Assembly (NCBI RefSeq): GCF_041929205.1
Contig: NZ_JBHFNT010000072.1
Direction: 5' to 3' (one strand)
DNA: 64,000 bases
Source of the DNA: Floridanema evergladense
GTDB lineage: Bacteria; Cyanobacteriota; Cyanobacteriia; Cyanobacteriales; Aerosakkonemataceae
Under the pieces are notes generated by a model. That model saw only the letters and a program-made list of their open reading frames with translations. It had not been told where the DNA came from and did not search any database. This document shows, piece after piece, positions 26,662 to 35,099 of this stretch (position 1 is the first letter of the stretch; each line of letters starts with the position of its first letter). A program made the position numbers and the translations under genes.

Positions 26662-27087
26662 ATGACAATTCAATCTTTTAATCAGCCTAATTCTGAGTTA
26701 GAGCTAACTTCAGAAATTAAGTATGGCGAACGTCTGATTGCGGAAGGAGAGTTAATTATTTTCCCTAATCCTCGGATCGGCAGACGTTACGATATTAATA
26801 TTACTTTGCCTGAGTTTACTTGTAAATGTCCGTTTTCTGGCTACCCTGATTTTGCCACAATCTATCTGACTTATGTACCTAATGAAAAAGTTGTGGAGTT
26901 GAAATCTCTGAAGCTTTATATTAATAGTTTTCGCGATCGCTATATCTCCCACGAAGAATCGATTAATCAAATTTTAGATGATTTTGTCGCTGCTTGCGAT
27001 CCTTTAGAGGTCACAGTTAAAGGAGATTTTGCACCCAGAGGAAATGTGCATACAGTGATAGAGGTGCGCCACCAGCGTCATTCTTAG
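26662..27087 (+). CDS. queF: NADPH-dependent preQ0 reductase
   Basis: Reduces 7-cyano-7-deazaguanine to preQ1 for queuosine in tRNA. The 141-aa protein has the unimodular QueF motif with the catalytic Cys in EFTCKCPFSGYPDFATI (Cys about residue 54), ELKSLKLYINSFRD, and the C-terminal GNVHTVIEVRHQ. Length is normal for the short QueF form. A strong terminator follows. Confidence 0.95.
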   Translation: MTIQSFNQPNSELELTSEIKYGERLIAEGELIIFPNPRIGRRYDINITLPEFTCKCPFSGYPDFATIYLTYVPNEKVVELKSLKLYINSFRDRYISHEESINQILDDFVAACDPLEVTVKGDFAPRGNVHTVIEVRHQRHS

Positions 27088-27134
27088 GGCAATAGGCAAA
27101 GGGAAATAAATAGTAGCTCCATAGCCGCTGATTT

Positions 27135-27169
27135 GTGAGGTGAAAAAGTTTTTTCACCTCACTTTTTTT
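27135..27169 (+). terminator. Rho-independent terminator after queF
   Basis: A 13-bp perfect stem, GTGAGGTGAAAAA / TTTTTCACCTCAC (27135-27162, loop of 2 nt nominally), is followed by TTTTTTT. Confidence 0.88.
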
Positions 27170-27337
27170 GGTAAATTTTGTATTTTTTTTAACAAATTGG
27201 GTTAGGCAATAATTTTTTTGCTAATAAATACTTTGATTTCTAAAAAGTAGAATGTTTTTACTTAATTGAGATTATACTGAATTGCTATATGTTTAAATTT
27301 TGAAATAAGTTGTAGGCACAACTGAGTGAATGCAGCA

Positions 27338-27844
27338 ATGAATAATGTAGAGATTTTGGCACAGGTTAAGCGGGATTGGCAAAAAACGCGACCTGATATC
27401 GATCCTGGGTCAATGGTAACTGTTTTAGCCATTCGCCGCACTGCCTTGGAAGAGGAAAAATTTCTGGAAAAACTGTTCTCCAAATACGATTTGAATGCTG
27501 CTACTTTTGGATTACTCGCTACCCTGCGGTGTTCTGCACCCCCGGAGGGTATGACTTTAACTCAAATTGCCCAATTTGTGTTAGTAACTCCGGCTTCTAT
27601 TACTAATCGAGTCGATCGCCTAGAAGAGAGAGGTTTAGTAAAACGCCAAGCTGTAGCAGGAGATCGAAGACGTTGGTTAGTACAATTAACACCAACAGGA
27701 GAAGAATTAATTGATGAAATTATTCCTAAATACTTAGAAAATGAACGTCAGTTACTTTCAGTGTTAAATGATAAAGAACAGCAGCAATTATATTTTTTAT
27801 TACTGAAGTTGTTATCAAGTTTCACAGATTTTGATGGTGATTAA
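27338..27844 (+). CDS. MarR-family transcriptional regulator
   Basis: A 168-aa winged-helix regulator. The fold is visible as KYDLNAATFGLLATLRC, the recognition helix region MTLTQIAQFVLVTPASITNRVDRLEERGLV, and the wing with VAGDRRRWLVQLTPTGEE. ATG 27338 is used; an in-frame GTG at 27326 would add four residues. The stop overlaps that of the convergent ccs1 gene by 4 bp. The target genes are not evident; it may regulate itself. Confidence 0.9.
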   Translation: MNNVEILAQVKRDWQKTRPDIDPGSMVTVLAIRRTALEEEKFLEKLFSKYDLNAATFGLLATLRCSAPPEGMTLTQIAQFVLVTPASITNRVDRLEERGLVKRQAVAGDRRRWLVQLTPTGEELIDEIIPKYLENERQLLSVLNDKEQQQLYFLLLKLLSSFTDFDGD

Positions 27845-29217
27845 ACAAAAGTTTCGGTTGCACTGATTTCAGGAGAAGATGTTTTTAATTCCTGCAAAAC
27901 CTCAATAATTTCTCGTTCAAAAGCAACTTGAGCACGATTAGTTCTGCCGCCAATATATAGTTTACCTTCTTTTTCTAAAGCCCAAATTTGGGAGTGAGAA
28001 ATATAACTCATAATCACGCCTAACATCAGCAACCCAAAGCCAGTATAAACTATGGGAATACCGGGATCGGCTTTAATTTGTAATCCAGTACTACCGAGAA
28101 CTTCTAAAATTTTGAGTTTTACACCGTTGACTTCCGTAGTCATTCCGGTACGGGCGGTTGATATGAGTTTGCCGTTAGTATCATAAATTAATAAAGTTCC
28201 CTGCAAATCTTTAGTAACTAAGGAAACGCCTTCACTTAGATCGGGTTTGGTGGGAATCCAAGTTCCCCAAATTCTGCCTTTACCATTGGTGTCTAATTGC
28301 GCCATTGGTAACTGAAAGATGGGGCTGTTATTGAATTGAAATTTGACTGCGGAAATTCCCCAATCTGTTTGATATAAAGTCACGCCTTGATGACGTAGAG
28401 GTTTGTTGACGTAAATGGTTTGGCGATCGACTTCTTTACCTTGTTTATCTACAACCGATAAATCAGAATAAAATTGGTCAATATTGCCTTCTGGTGTGTA
28501 ATCAATCCAAAAACGGTTAACTTTGACTGCCCAATTTTTAGGAACTTGTGCTGCTGCTAAAGGCCCAGCATCTACTATATTTTTTATTTGAAAAGTTTGT
28601 CCGCTGGGAATCATTTCTTGGGCAACAAATCCGGTGATGCCACCCCAAATCGACCCGGCTAAAATTATCAGCATACTAGCATGAACTACGATCGGGCCAA
28701 TGCGTCCGGCTATACCTTTTCGCGCATATAAAGAATTGCCTTCTTGAAAGATTAAGTAACTGCGCTTTTGTAATTCTGGCAAGAGAGAACTCAAGGAACT
28801 CCTGTCTAACTCTGCACTCAAAGCTAGTTTTTCAAATTGCCGAGGTTGGTCATAAAATTTCCAATTTCTAGCTGCTTTTAATGCGGGAAACTGGCGAGTA
28901 AAAGTACAAGCGGTGAGACTAGAACCAAATAAAATTAATAATGATAAAAACCACCAAGTTCGGTATACATGATCCAAGCCGATAATCACAATAACTTTCC
29001 AAGTGAGAAAGCCAAATAAAGCGGGATGTTCGGGATAGTTAGCTTGATAAAATGGAATAGATTGACCTTGTTCGATTACTGTACCGCTGATGCTGAAAAG
29101 TGCGATCGCCAACAGTAGCAAAATTGCCAAACGCAAATCTGCTAACAAAGGCAGTAACTCACTCCGCCAAAACTTTTGCACTTGATTAAATGGATTTTGT
29201 GAATTTGTAACAGTCAT
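27841..29217 (-). CDS. ccs1: Cytochrome c biogenesis protein Ccs1 (ResB-like)
   Basis: Membrane protein of the system II cytochrome c maturation pathway, which delivers and attaches heme to apocytochromes on the lumen side. The 458-aa protein has N-terminal membrane segments (LADLRLAILLLLAIALFSISGTVIEQ, then 75-100), a third near residue 170 with IVVHASMLIILAGS, a large lumenal domain and a last segment near 405 (GLLMLGVIMSYISHSQIW with conserved His). The ccdA gene lies 158 bp upstream on the same strand, a typical cyanobacterial pairing. CcsA is not in the window. Confidence 0.92.
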   Translation of the reverse strand: MTVTNSQNPFNQVQKFWRSELLPLLADLRLAILLLLAIALFSISGTVIEQGQSIPFYQANYPEHPALFGFLTWKVIVIIGLDHVYRTWWFLSLLILFGSSLTACTFTRQFPALKAARNWKFYDQPRQFEKLALSAELDRSSLSSLLPELQKRSYLIFQEGNSLYARKGIAGRIGPIVVHASMLIILAGSIWGGITGFVAQEMIPSGQTFQIKNIVDAGPLAAAQVPKNWAVKVNRFWIDYTPEGNIDQFYSDLSVVDKQGKEVDRQTIYVNKPLRHQGVTLYQTDWGISAVKFQFNNSPIFQLPMAQLDTNGKGRIWGTWIPTKPDLSEGVSLVTKDLQGTLLIYDTNGKLISTARTGMTTEVNGVKLKILEVLGSTGLQIKADPGIPIVYTGFGLLMLGVIMSYISHSQIWALEKEGKLYIGGRTNRAQVAFEREIIEVLQELKTSSPEISATETFV

Positions 29218-29375
29218 GCAATTTTATATTTTAGATTTACCAAAAACAGCCCTATCATTATGTGAAATCAACCTCTCTAAACTCCGTTCTCCGCGTTCTC
29301 TGCGCCTGTAGCGGTTCAAAAAAAAGAAATTTCACCGATCGTAGAACTGCCAAATCAAATTATCGCACAATTGAT

Positions 29376-30116
29376 TTACCAAATTACCCCAGGAATACGC
29401 GACAGCAGAGAAAACACCCCAAAACCTACTAACAACGACCCGCTAATTGGATTAATCCAACTTGACCAACGACGCAATTCTAACAACTTTTTAATTGAGG
29501 CGGTAAAAGTTCCCGCTAAAATCAAAGGTGCCACATATCCAGCAGTATAGGAAAGTAACAAAATTCCCCCTAAAATTAAATCTTTTGTTGATGCCACCCA
29601 AGCCAACAATGTAGCTAAAACTGGAGTACTGCAAGGAGAAGCAACTAAACCAAAAGTTAACCCTAATAAATAAGAACGTACCCCATTAGGCAGATCTTTA
29701 GAAATCAAATCTATGCCACTAAAAGAAGGAAAGCGTAAAGGTAAAGCTTCTAATAAATTCAAACCCATAATAATCGCAATGATGCTGACAATAATTGGTA
29801 AACCAACCCCAACTTTACCGTATACTTGACCGACAAAAGCAGCAACAATTCCCAAAGCTGCTAACGTAGTAGCTAATCCTAGAGAAAACCAAGTAGATTG
29901 TGCAGCAGCTTGCCAGCGACTTTTCGCTTCATAACCACCAATGTAACCAATAGTTATCGGTAACATTGAAAGCATACAAGGTGTTAAACTGGTGAGTAAT
30001 CCAGCAGCAAAAATAATTGCCACACTTACCCAACTTAGCTGTAAAAGTTGAGTTTGTACTAAGCGATCGGCATATTGTCCCAGTTGATAAAGATATGTCT
30101 GTAGTGTTTCCCACAT
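29376..30116 (-). CDS. ccdA: Cytochrome c biogenesis/thiol transport protein CcdA
   Basis: Carries reducing equivalents across the membrane to keep apocytochrome cysteines reduced. The 246-aa protein has six predicted membrane segments and the two conserved redox Cys motifs, LLTSLTPCMLSMLPIT (about Cys47) and GLVASPCSTPVLATLLAW (about Cys160). It lies upstream of ccs1 and is likely co-transcribed with it. The gap between them contains TTCTCTGCGCC/GGTTCAAAAAAA repeat remnants. Confidence 0.92.
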   Translation of the reverse strand: MWETLQTYLYQLGQYADRLVQTQLLQLSWVSVAIIFAAGLLTSLTPCMLSMLPITIGYIGGYEAKSRWQAAAQSTWFSLGLATTLAALGIVAAFVGQVYGKVGVGLPIIVSIIAIIMGLNLLEALPLRFPSFSGIDLISKDLPNGVRSYLLGLTFGLVASPCSTPVLATLLAWVASTKDLILGGILLLSYTAGYVAPLILAGTFTASIKKLLELRRWSSWINPISGSLLVGFGVFSLLSRIPGVIW

Positions 30117-30182
30117 AAAGCTAACAGAAAGGTAAATATTTAACTCGATCGTATTGTAACTTACAGAAGGTTTTTTTACTTT

Positions 30183-30211
30183 AGTCCTTCGTGCCTTCTT
30201 GGTTCAAAAAA
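30183..30211. repeat. CCTTCGTGCCTTCTTGGTTC repeat remnant
   Basis: A single arm related to the 27-bp inverted repeat at 12354-12497, including the AAAAAA tract that follows. A second variant lies at 29281-29325. Confidence 0.6.
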
Positions 30212-30291
30212 ATATACCTCTTAGAGCCCAAACAGAATTAATATATTTTTAGCCAATAATTTAGCAAAAATAGTTTCAACCCAGAATTACC

Positions 30292-31239
30292 ATGACACCA
30301 GTTTATTCTACTAATTCCCCCAACTTCAAAACTTCTCCCACGCAGTTTTACACTTGGAACAATTACCGTTGTGCATACGAAGTTCATACCCCAATTGATG
30401 CCGAGAACAATCACAAAATTGCGCTGTTATTAATTCATCCCATTGGTGTGGGACTATCTCGGCATTTTTGGCAGCGATTTTATGAGTTATGGTATCAAAC
30501 AGGGAGACAAAATTTAATTTATAATCCCGATTTATTAGGATGTGGGGAAAGTGATATGCCTCATGTAGCTTATACTCCTAATGATTGGGCGGAACAGTTG
30601 CAACACTTTTTACAAAATGTTGTGAAAAGACCTGTAATTTTAGTAGTGCAAGGTGCTTTGTTTCCAGTGGCGATCGAACTCGTCCAAAACCTCAATATAT
30701 CCGATTTAGTCAAAGGAATTATATTATCTGGCCCTCCAGCTTGGCCCGTAATTACCAAACAAGCTAAAAAATGGCAGCAGAAATTAACTTGGAACTTGCT
30801 AGACTCTCCTTTAGGTAATGCTTTTTATCGCTATGCCAGAAGTGAAAAATTCTTACGTTCCTTCTCTACTCGTCAGTTATTTGCGGAAGAAAAACAGGTA
30901 GATACCGAATGGTTAAATATGCTAAATTTGGGTGCGGAAAATATAGCGAGTCGTTATGCAGTCTTTGCATTTTTAGCAAGATTTTGGCAGCAAGGATACG
31001 AACCAGCAATTACTAAAATTAACCAACCAACTCTCGTAGTTTTAGGAGAAAAAGCCTCCAGCATTAGTAAATCTGGTACTCAAGAAACCCCAGAACAACG
31101 CAGTCAAGCTTACTTACAACATCTACCAAAAGGCGAATCTATTTTTATTTCCGGTCGAAATGTTTTACCTTACGAATCAACAGCAGAATTTGTCAAAGTA
31201 GTAGCTAATTTTACTGATAAAATAGAATCAACATATTAA
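30292..31239 (+). CDS. Alpha/beta-hydrolase-fold protein
   Basis: A 315-aa protein with the alpha/beta hydrolase core: HPIGVGLSRHFWQRF near residue 50, NPDLLGCGESDMP near 83, and a position corresponding to the nucleophile elbow in LVVQGALFPVAIEL (about 121). The last reads GALF rather than the usual GxSxG, so the Ser nucleophile is missing or replaced; the enzyme may be inactive or use another residue. A late VVLGEKASS segment may hold the acid. It is followed 31 bp later by a VOC gene, so an operon is likely. Substrate is unknown. Confidence 0.8.
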   Translation: MTPVYSTNSPNFKTSPTQFYTWNNYRCAYEVHTPIDAENNHKIALLLIHPIGVGLSRHFWQRFYELWYQTGRQNLIYNPDLLGCGESDMPHVAYTPNDWAEQLQHFLQNVVKRPVILVVQGALFPVAIELVQNLNISDLVKGIILSGPPAWPVITKQAKKWQQKLTWNLLDSPLGNAFYRYARSEKFLRSFSTRQLFAEEKQVDTEWLNMLNLGAENIASRYAVFAFLARFWQQGYEPAITKINQPTLVVLGEKASSISKSGTQETPEQRSQAYLQHLPKGESIFISGRNVLPYESTAEFVKVVANFTDKIESTY

Positions 31240-31270
31240 GAAATTTAAGAAATCATCCCCATTACCCATC

Positions 31271-31735
31271 ATGCAAACTACTACTCAAACTCCGATCGCA
31301 GCTTTAATTCCTGGTAGCTTGCGCCGAGTTCATCACATTGCTTTAAACGTCCGAAATATGCAAGCATCTCGCCATTTTTACGGCAATATTTTGGGACTTT
31401 ACGAACTCACAGGTGATGAAGTTCCTGAAACTTTAGTTGACTTAGTTGCTGCGGGAAAAGTTGCTAATTTTGTTACTCCAGACGGTACAGTTCTAGACTT
31501 ATTTTGGGAACCAGAACTTAATCCACCAAACCCCGACCCCACACAACAATTTACTCGCGCCAATCATTTAGCATTCGACATCGACCCTAACTTATTTGAT
31601 ACCGCAGTTGAAGTCCTCAAACAACATCAAATTCACATCGATCATGGCCCAGTGACTCGTCCCACAGGCAGAGGAATTTACTTTTACGATCCTGACGGTT
31701 TTCTCATCGAAATTCGTTGCGATCGCATTAATTAA
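31271..31735 (+). CDS. VOC-family dioxygenase/glyoxalase-like protein
   Basis: A 154-aa protein with VOC repeats: RRVHHIALNVRNMQASRHFYGNILGLYE, then ANHLAFDIDPNLFD and the C-terminal GRGIYFYDPDGFLIEIRC. Potential metal ligands are His21/22, His100 and Glu149, as expected for metal-dependent members. It probably shares a transcript with the hydrolase upstream. The reaction is not known. Confidence 0.85.
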   Translation: MQTTTQTPIAALIPGSLRRVHHIALNVRNMQASRHFYGNILGLYELTGDEVPETLVDLVAAGKVANFVTPDGTVLDLFWEPELNPPNPDPTQQFTRANHLAFDIDPNLFDTAVEVLKQHQIHIDHGPVTRPTGRGIYFYDPDGFLIEIRCDRIN

Positions 31736-31756
31736 GAACTGGGTAATTTTGGGTGT

Positions 31757-33010
31757 TTATTGCTTAGATCTGGGATTCGATCGATTCAAGCTGACTATTT
31801 TCCCTCTTCCCCCTTTACCTTTGGAATCCTCCGCACCTTTGCCATTTTGAGAACGACGACGTTCTGCCAAAGAAACAACTTCAGCTTCATTACTTTCTCT
31901 AGCCACCCGAATTAATAAACCAGCAGCTAATAAACTGGCAATCATCGAATTACCACCATAACTAAACAAAGGAAAAGGTAAACCCGTTGTTGGTAAAGCC
32001 CCCGTTGCCACACCAATATTCATTAAAGACTGTCCTACCATTAAAATCATTGCACCGATCGCCACCAATCGATGTACAACCTTTTGGGCTCTTTGGGCTA
32101 CAAATAACGCTAAAGTTCCATAAACAAACAAAAATCCAAACAACACCAAACAACCAACAAAACCAAACTCTTCCGCAAAAACAGCAAAAATAAAATCAGT
32201 ATATTGAATCGGTAAATAAAATAACTTTTGTTGCGACAAACCAAACCCAGTTCCCCAGATTCCCCCAGAACCAACAGCCAACAAACTTTGTACCAGCTGA
32301 TAACCACTGCCGAAAGGATCGATCCAAGGATTTAAAAACATCATAATCCGTCGTTGCTGATATTCCCGCAGACTAATACTCAGGAAAGCTAACAAAAATC
32401 CCCCTAAAGCTGTCGCCCCCAACTGCAAATAAGGCAAACCCGCAGCCAAAGCGATCAGCCAAATAGTAATCCCACAAAATGCCGTCGTACTTAAATTAGG
32501 TTGTAACAAAATCCCTAAAAGTACAAAAGCAAAAATGAACAGCCATGTCAGGCGAACTCTTAAATTTAGCTGTTCCCATTTCCCAAAAACTCTAGCACTT
32601 TGTAAAACTAAAAAAGGCTTAATCAACTCCGATGGTTGAATCGGAATCCCACCGATTACCAACCAGCGAGTAGCCCCATTAATAGTGGTTCCCACCCCTG
32701 GAATAACTGTCACGAAGATTAGGAACAAAAGCAATAGTACAGCCCAATCAGCGATCGCTACAATATAACGCAAAGGTGAATGGACAACCAAATTAAACAC
32801 CACCAAACCCACCAAAACCCAAAGGATTTGTCGCTTAAAATAGTACAGCCCATCTCCATAAGCCGCATCAGCGATCGAATAAGAAGCCGAAAATAAAATC
32901 ACTAACCCGATAAATAACCACAGGAAAGTTAACCAGCGCAGCAACCGAGCCGTAACTGCCCATTCTTCTACAGTATTATCTAAAAAAGGAATTAATAAGC
33001 CTAACTTCAC
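31757..33010 (-). CDS. ftsW: FtsW/RodA/SpoVE-family peptidoglycan glycosyltransferase
   Basis: SEDS-family septal peptidoglycan polymerase. The 417-aa protein has about ten membrane segments and the hallmark motifs ATRWLVIGGIPIQPSELIK, GILLQPNLSTT (catalytic-site Asp replaced by Asn in this spot of the family's LLQPD motif), FAVFAEEFGFVG, NIGVATGALPTTGLPFPLFSYGGNSM. The last strongly suits FtsW. The start is GTG 33010. Disordered basic C-terminus from about residue 385. The LQPN instead of LQPD should be checked, since that Asp is considered important. Confidence 0.9.
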   Translation of the reverse strand: MKLGLLIPFLDNTVEEWAVTARLLRWLTFLWLFIGLVILFSASYSIADAAYGDGLYYFKRQILWVLVGLVVFNLVVHSPLRYIVAIADWAVLLLLFLIFVTVIPGVGTTINGATRWLVIGGIPIQPSELIKPFLVLQSARVFGKWEQLNLRVRLTWLFIFAFVLLGILLQPNLSTTAFCGITIWLIALAAGLPYLQLGATALGGFLLAFLSISLREYQQRRIMMFLNPWIDPFGSGYQLVQSLLAVGSGGIWGTGFGLSQQKLFYLPIQYTDFIFAVFAEEFGFVGCLVLFGFLFVYGTLALFVAQRAQKVVHRLVAIGAMILMVGQSLMNIGVATGALPTTGLPFPLFSYGGNSMIASLLAAGLLIRVARESNEAEVVSLAERRRSQNGKGAEDSKGKGGRGKIVSLNRSNPRSKQ

Positions 33011-33030
33011 TTGACTAACATTAAAACTTT

Positions 33031-33075
33031 GCCGTCTTTCATCTTATGACTAAAAGCCAAGAGATGAAAGACGGC
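33031..33075 (-). terminator. Terminator-like hairpin after apcC
   Basis: A perfect 14-bp stem, GCCGTCTTTCATCT (33031-33044) and AGATGAAAGACGGC (33062-33075), loop 17 nt, lies between apcC and ftsW. It probably ends the apcABC transcript, though it is not followed by a pure U run. Confidence 0.7.
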
Positions 33076-33148
33076 ATTAATTAAAATCGCTATTACCCGA
33101 TCGGCATAGCTAACTTTAAGCGAAAATTTGGCAAACTTAGGGAAAAAA

Positions 33149-33352
33149 TTACAGCAAACCTGTATTTGTACCCTGTTTGCCAGTTGCCAATTCAACTTTG
33201 ACGATTTTGCCACCCATTTTCATAATTCTTTGTTGTTCGCGAAACCAGTTATCGTAGGGAACCAATTTAGTGAAATAGGTGTTTTGTAATTCTCTTTGAG
33301 TACGAATTCTCGTTTGGCTAGGAACACAAGCAGTGATCTTAAACATCCGCAT
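33149..33352 (-). CDS. apcC: Phycobilisome core small linker (7.8 kDa)
   Basis: Caps and stabilises allophycocyanin trimers in the phycobilisome core. The 67-aa protein, MRMFKITACVPSQTRIRTQR... ending GTNTGLL, has the exact length and sequence pattern of ApcC. It is the last gene of apcE-apcA-apcB-apcC and is separated from apcB by 211 bp containing a long hairpin. Confidence 0.97.
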   Translation of the reverse strand: MRMFKITACVPSQTRIRTQRELQNTYFTKLVPYDNWFREQQRIMKMGGKIVKVELATGKQGTNTGLL

Positions 33353-33406
33353 GATTTCTTATTCTCCAAATGTTAGGAAACAAACCTTTGGGTCTTGATA
33401 AACCAA

Positions 33407-33503
33407 GGTCTGGGAGTCAAGAATAAATACTAACCGCCAAAACTCATCATTTGATTGAGACAAGTCTTTAACGCCCTAGCATTGACTCCTGACTTCCCAG
33501 ACC
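33407..33503 (-). promoter_or_regulatory. Long hairpin between apcB and apcC
   Basis: GGTCTGGGAGTC (33407-33418) pairs with GACTTCCCAGACC (33491-33503) with one bulge, enclosing about 72 nt. In other cyanobacteria an apcB-apcC hairpin makes the apcAB message more abundant than apcABC; the same role here is inference. Confidence 0.6.
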
Positions 33504-33563
33504 ATGCTTGCATAGAAGACAGAGCTATTTAACCTTTGTCTTCAATGGCAAAAGAGCGATCGA

Positions 33564-34049
33564 TTAGCTCAAGCCAGAGCTGATGTAGTCGAAGTAAACA
33601 CCCATTTCTTTACCAGCGTCAGCACCAACCAAGCTAGCAGTTACTTCCTTCATTGCTTGGATAGCTTGCACGGTAGCACCGACGGGTACACCCAAAGAGT
33701 TGTAGGTTTCCTTCAAGCCATTCAGAACGCGCTCATCCAAAATGGAGGGGTCGCCAGCCAACATTGCATAGGTAGCATAGCGGAGGTAGTAGTCCAAGTC
33801 GCGGATGCAAGCAGCATAGCGACGGGTGGTGTACATATTGCCACCAGGACGAGTGATATCAGAGTACAACAGAGACTTAGCTACTGCTTCTTTAACAATG
33901 GCAGCTGCATTAGCGCTGATAGTGGTAGCAGCACGTACCCGCAATTCGCCAGTGCTGAAATAGCTTTTCAGCTTTTCCAAAGAGCTAGTATCTAAATACT
34001 TACCTTGAACGTCAGAGGAGTTAATAACAGATGTAATTGCGTCTTGCAT
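33564..34049 (-). CDS. apcB: Allophycocyanin beta subunit
   Basis: Core phycobiliprotein. The 161-aa protein has the chromophore attachment Cys in TRRYAACIRDLDYYLRY (about residue 81), Asn71-region PGGNMYTTRRY, and the YNSLGVPVGATVQAIQAMKE C-terminal pattern. Pairs with ApcA as (alpha-beta)3 trimers. The 74-bp gap to apcA is typical of the apcAB operon. Confidence 0.98.
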   Translation of the reverse strand: MQDAITSVINSSDVQGKYLDTSSLEKLKSYFSTGELRVRAATTISANAAAIVKEAVAKSLLYSDITRPGGNMYTTRRYAACIRDLDYYLRYATYAMLAGDPSILDERVLNGLKETYNSLGVPVGATVQAIQAMKEVTASLVGADAGKEMGVYFDYISSGLS

Positions 34050-34123
34050 TTGTTTGCTTCCTTCAAGTCACCTAACAAGAGAAATCCTAAATCTGAAAAA
34101 TGCTCGCCAGCAGAAACTTTGTC

Positions 34124-34609
34124 CTACTGCATAGCACCAATTACGTAATCGAAGTAGGAGCCAGCTTCAGCAGCATCTTCAGAAGATAGCAGAGAAGAAG
34201 CAACATTCTTCATAGCACGAACACCTTCAGCCACCGCAGGAATTGGGGTACCCAAAGAGTTGTACATTTCCCGAACACCAACAATACCGATTTCTTCGAT
34301 CGGAGTTACATCACCAGCTACGATTCCGTAGGTAACTAAACGCAGGTAGTAGTCTAAGTCGCGTAAGCAAGTAGCAGTCATTTCTTCCCCGTAAGCATTA
34401 CCACCAGGAGAAACAACATCAGGACGCTTTTGGAACAGTTGGTCGCCAGCTTGCTTAACAATGCGCTCGCGAGATTCACTCAGAGTTTGAGCAATGCGGA
34501 GACGACGTTCGCCGTTTGTTACAAAGCTCTTGATCCGATCCAATTCACCAGGGCTGAGATAGCGGGCCTCAGCATCAGCATTCACGATGGATTTCGTGAC
34601 GATACTCAT
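34124..34609 (-). CDS. apcA: Allophycocyanin alpha subunit
   Basis: Core phycobiliprotein. With the start at 34609 (MSIVTKSIVNADAEARYLSP) it is 161 aa, as expected; an upstream in-frame extension to 34693 is not used. The bilin Cys lies in MTATCLRDLDYYLRLV (about residue 80). Motifs NSLGTPIPAVAEGVRAMK and SYFDYVIGAMQ are typical. Confidence 0.98.
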   Translation of the reverse strand: MSIVTKSIVNADAEARYLSPGELDRIKSFVTNGERRLRIAQTLSESRERIVKQAGDQLFQKRPDVVSPGGNAYGEEMTATCLRDLDYYLRLVTYGIVAGDVTPIEEIGIVGVREMYNSLGTPIPAVAEGVRAMKNVASSLLSSEDAAEAGSYFDYVIGAMQ

Positions 34610-35099
34610 TAACGGAATCCTCCAAAAAAAATATCTAACCAGAATGTTGGAACTGGCTTTGGCAACCGAGTAGCTGAGTGACTTCCGAAGCAACCTAAAA
34701 CTCGACAGCTTAGTTAAGTCTATTCTGAGGAGCAGGTTTAGTAAACTTCAATCTTTTCTCAGGTAAAGCAAAGTATACCTGATTTCAGACTCAGCAACCT
34801 TCCGCAAATATTTTGCGACATTGCGTTCACATTCTGATGCCTCTTGTAATAGTTTTTAATAATTTTCCTCATGATTGCCAATTCCAACTTGATTTTCTTA
34901 AAATTGGTCACTTGTCAATAGTTATTAACAAAAGTTACTTAAATTAATGACAAAAAACCAACAAGAAACGCCCTATCCCCAAAAAGGAGATAAGGCTATT
35001 TCCATCAATAAATAAAGTTAAGAGAGCAGGGGAGACAAGGAGCAAGGAGAATTTTTTACCTTCTGCCCCTGGAACTCCTCGAACCCCTCTGCCTTCTTT
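34610..35099. promoter_or_regulatory. apcA upstream region
   Basis: A 490-bp region between apcE and apcA with no ORF. It should hold the strong apcA promoter and the apcE 3' end. Repeat-like GGGAGACAAGGAGCAAGG and TCCATCAATAAATAAAGTT segments occur near 34.98-35.05 kb. No specific light-regulatory motif could be assigned. Confidence 0.5.
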
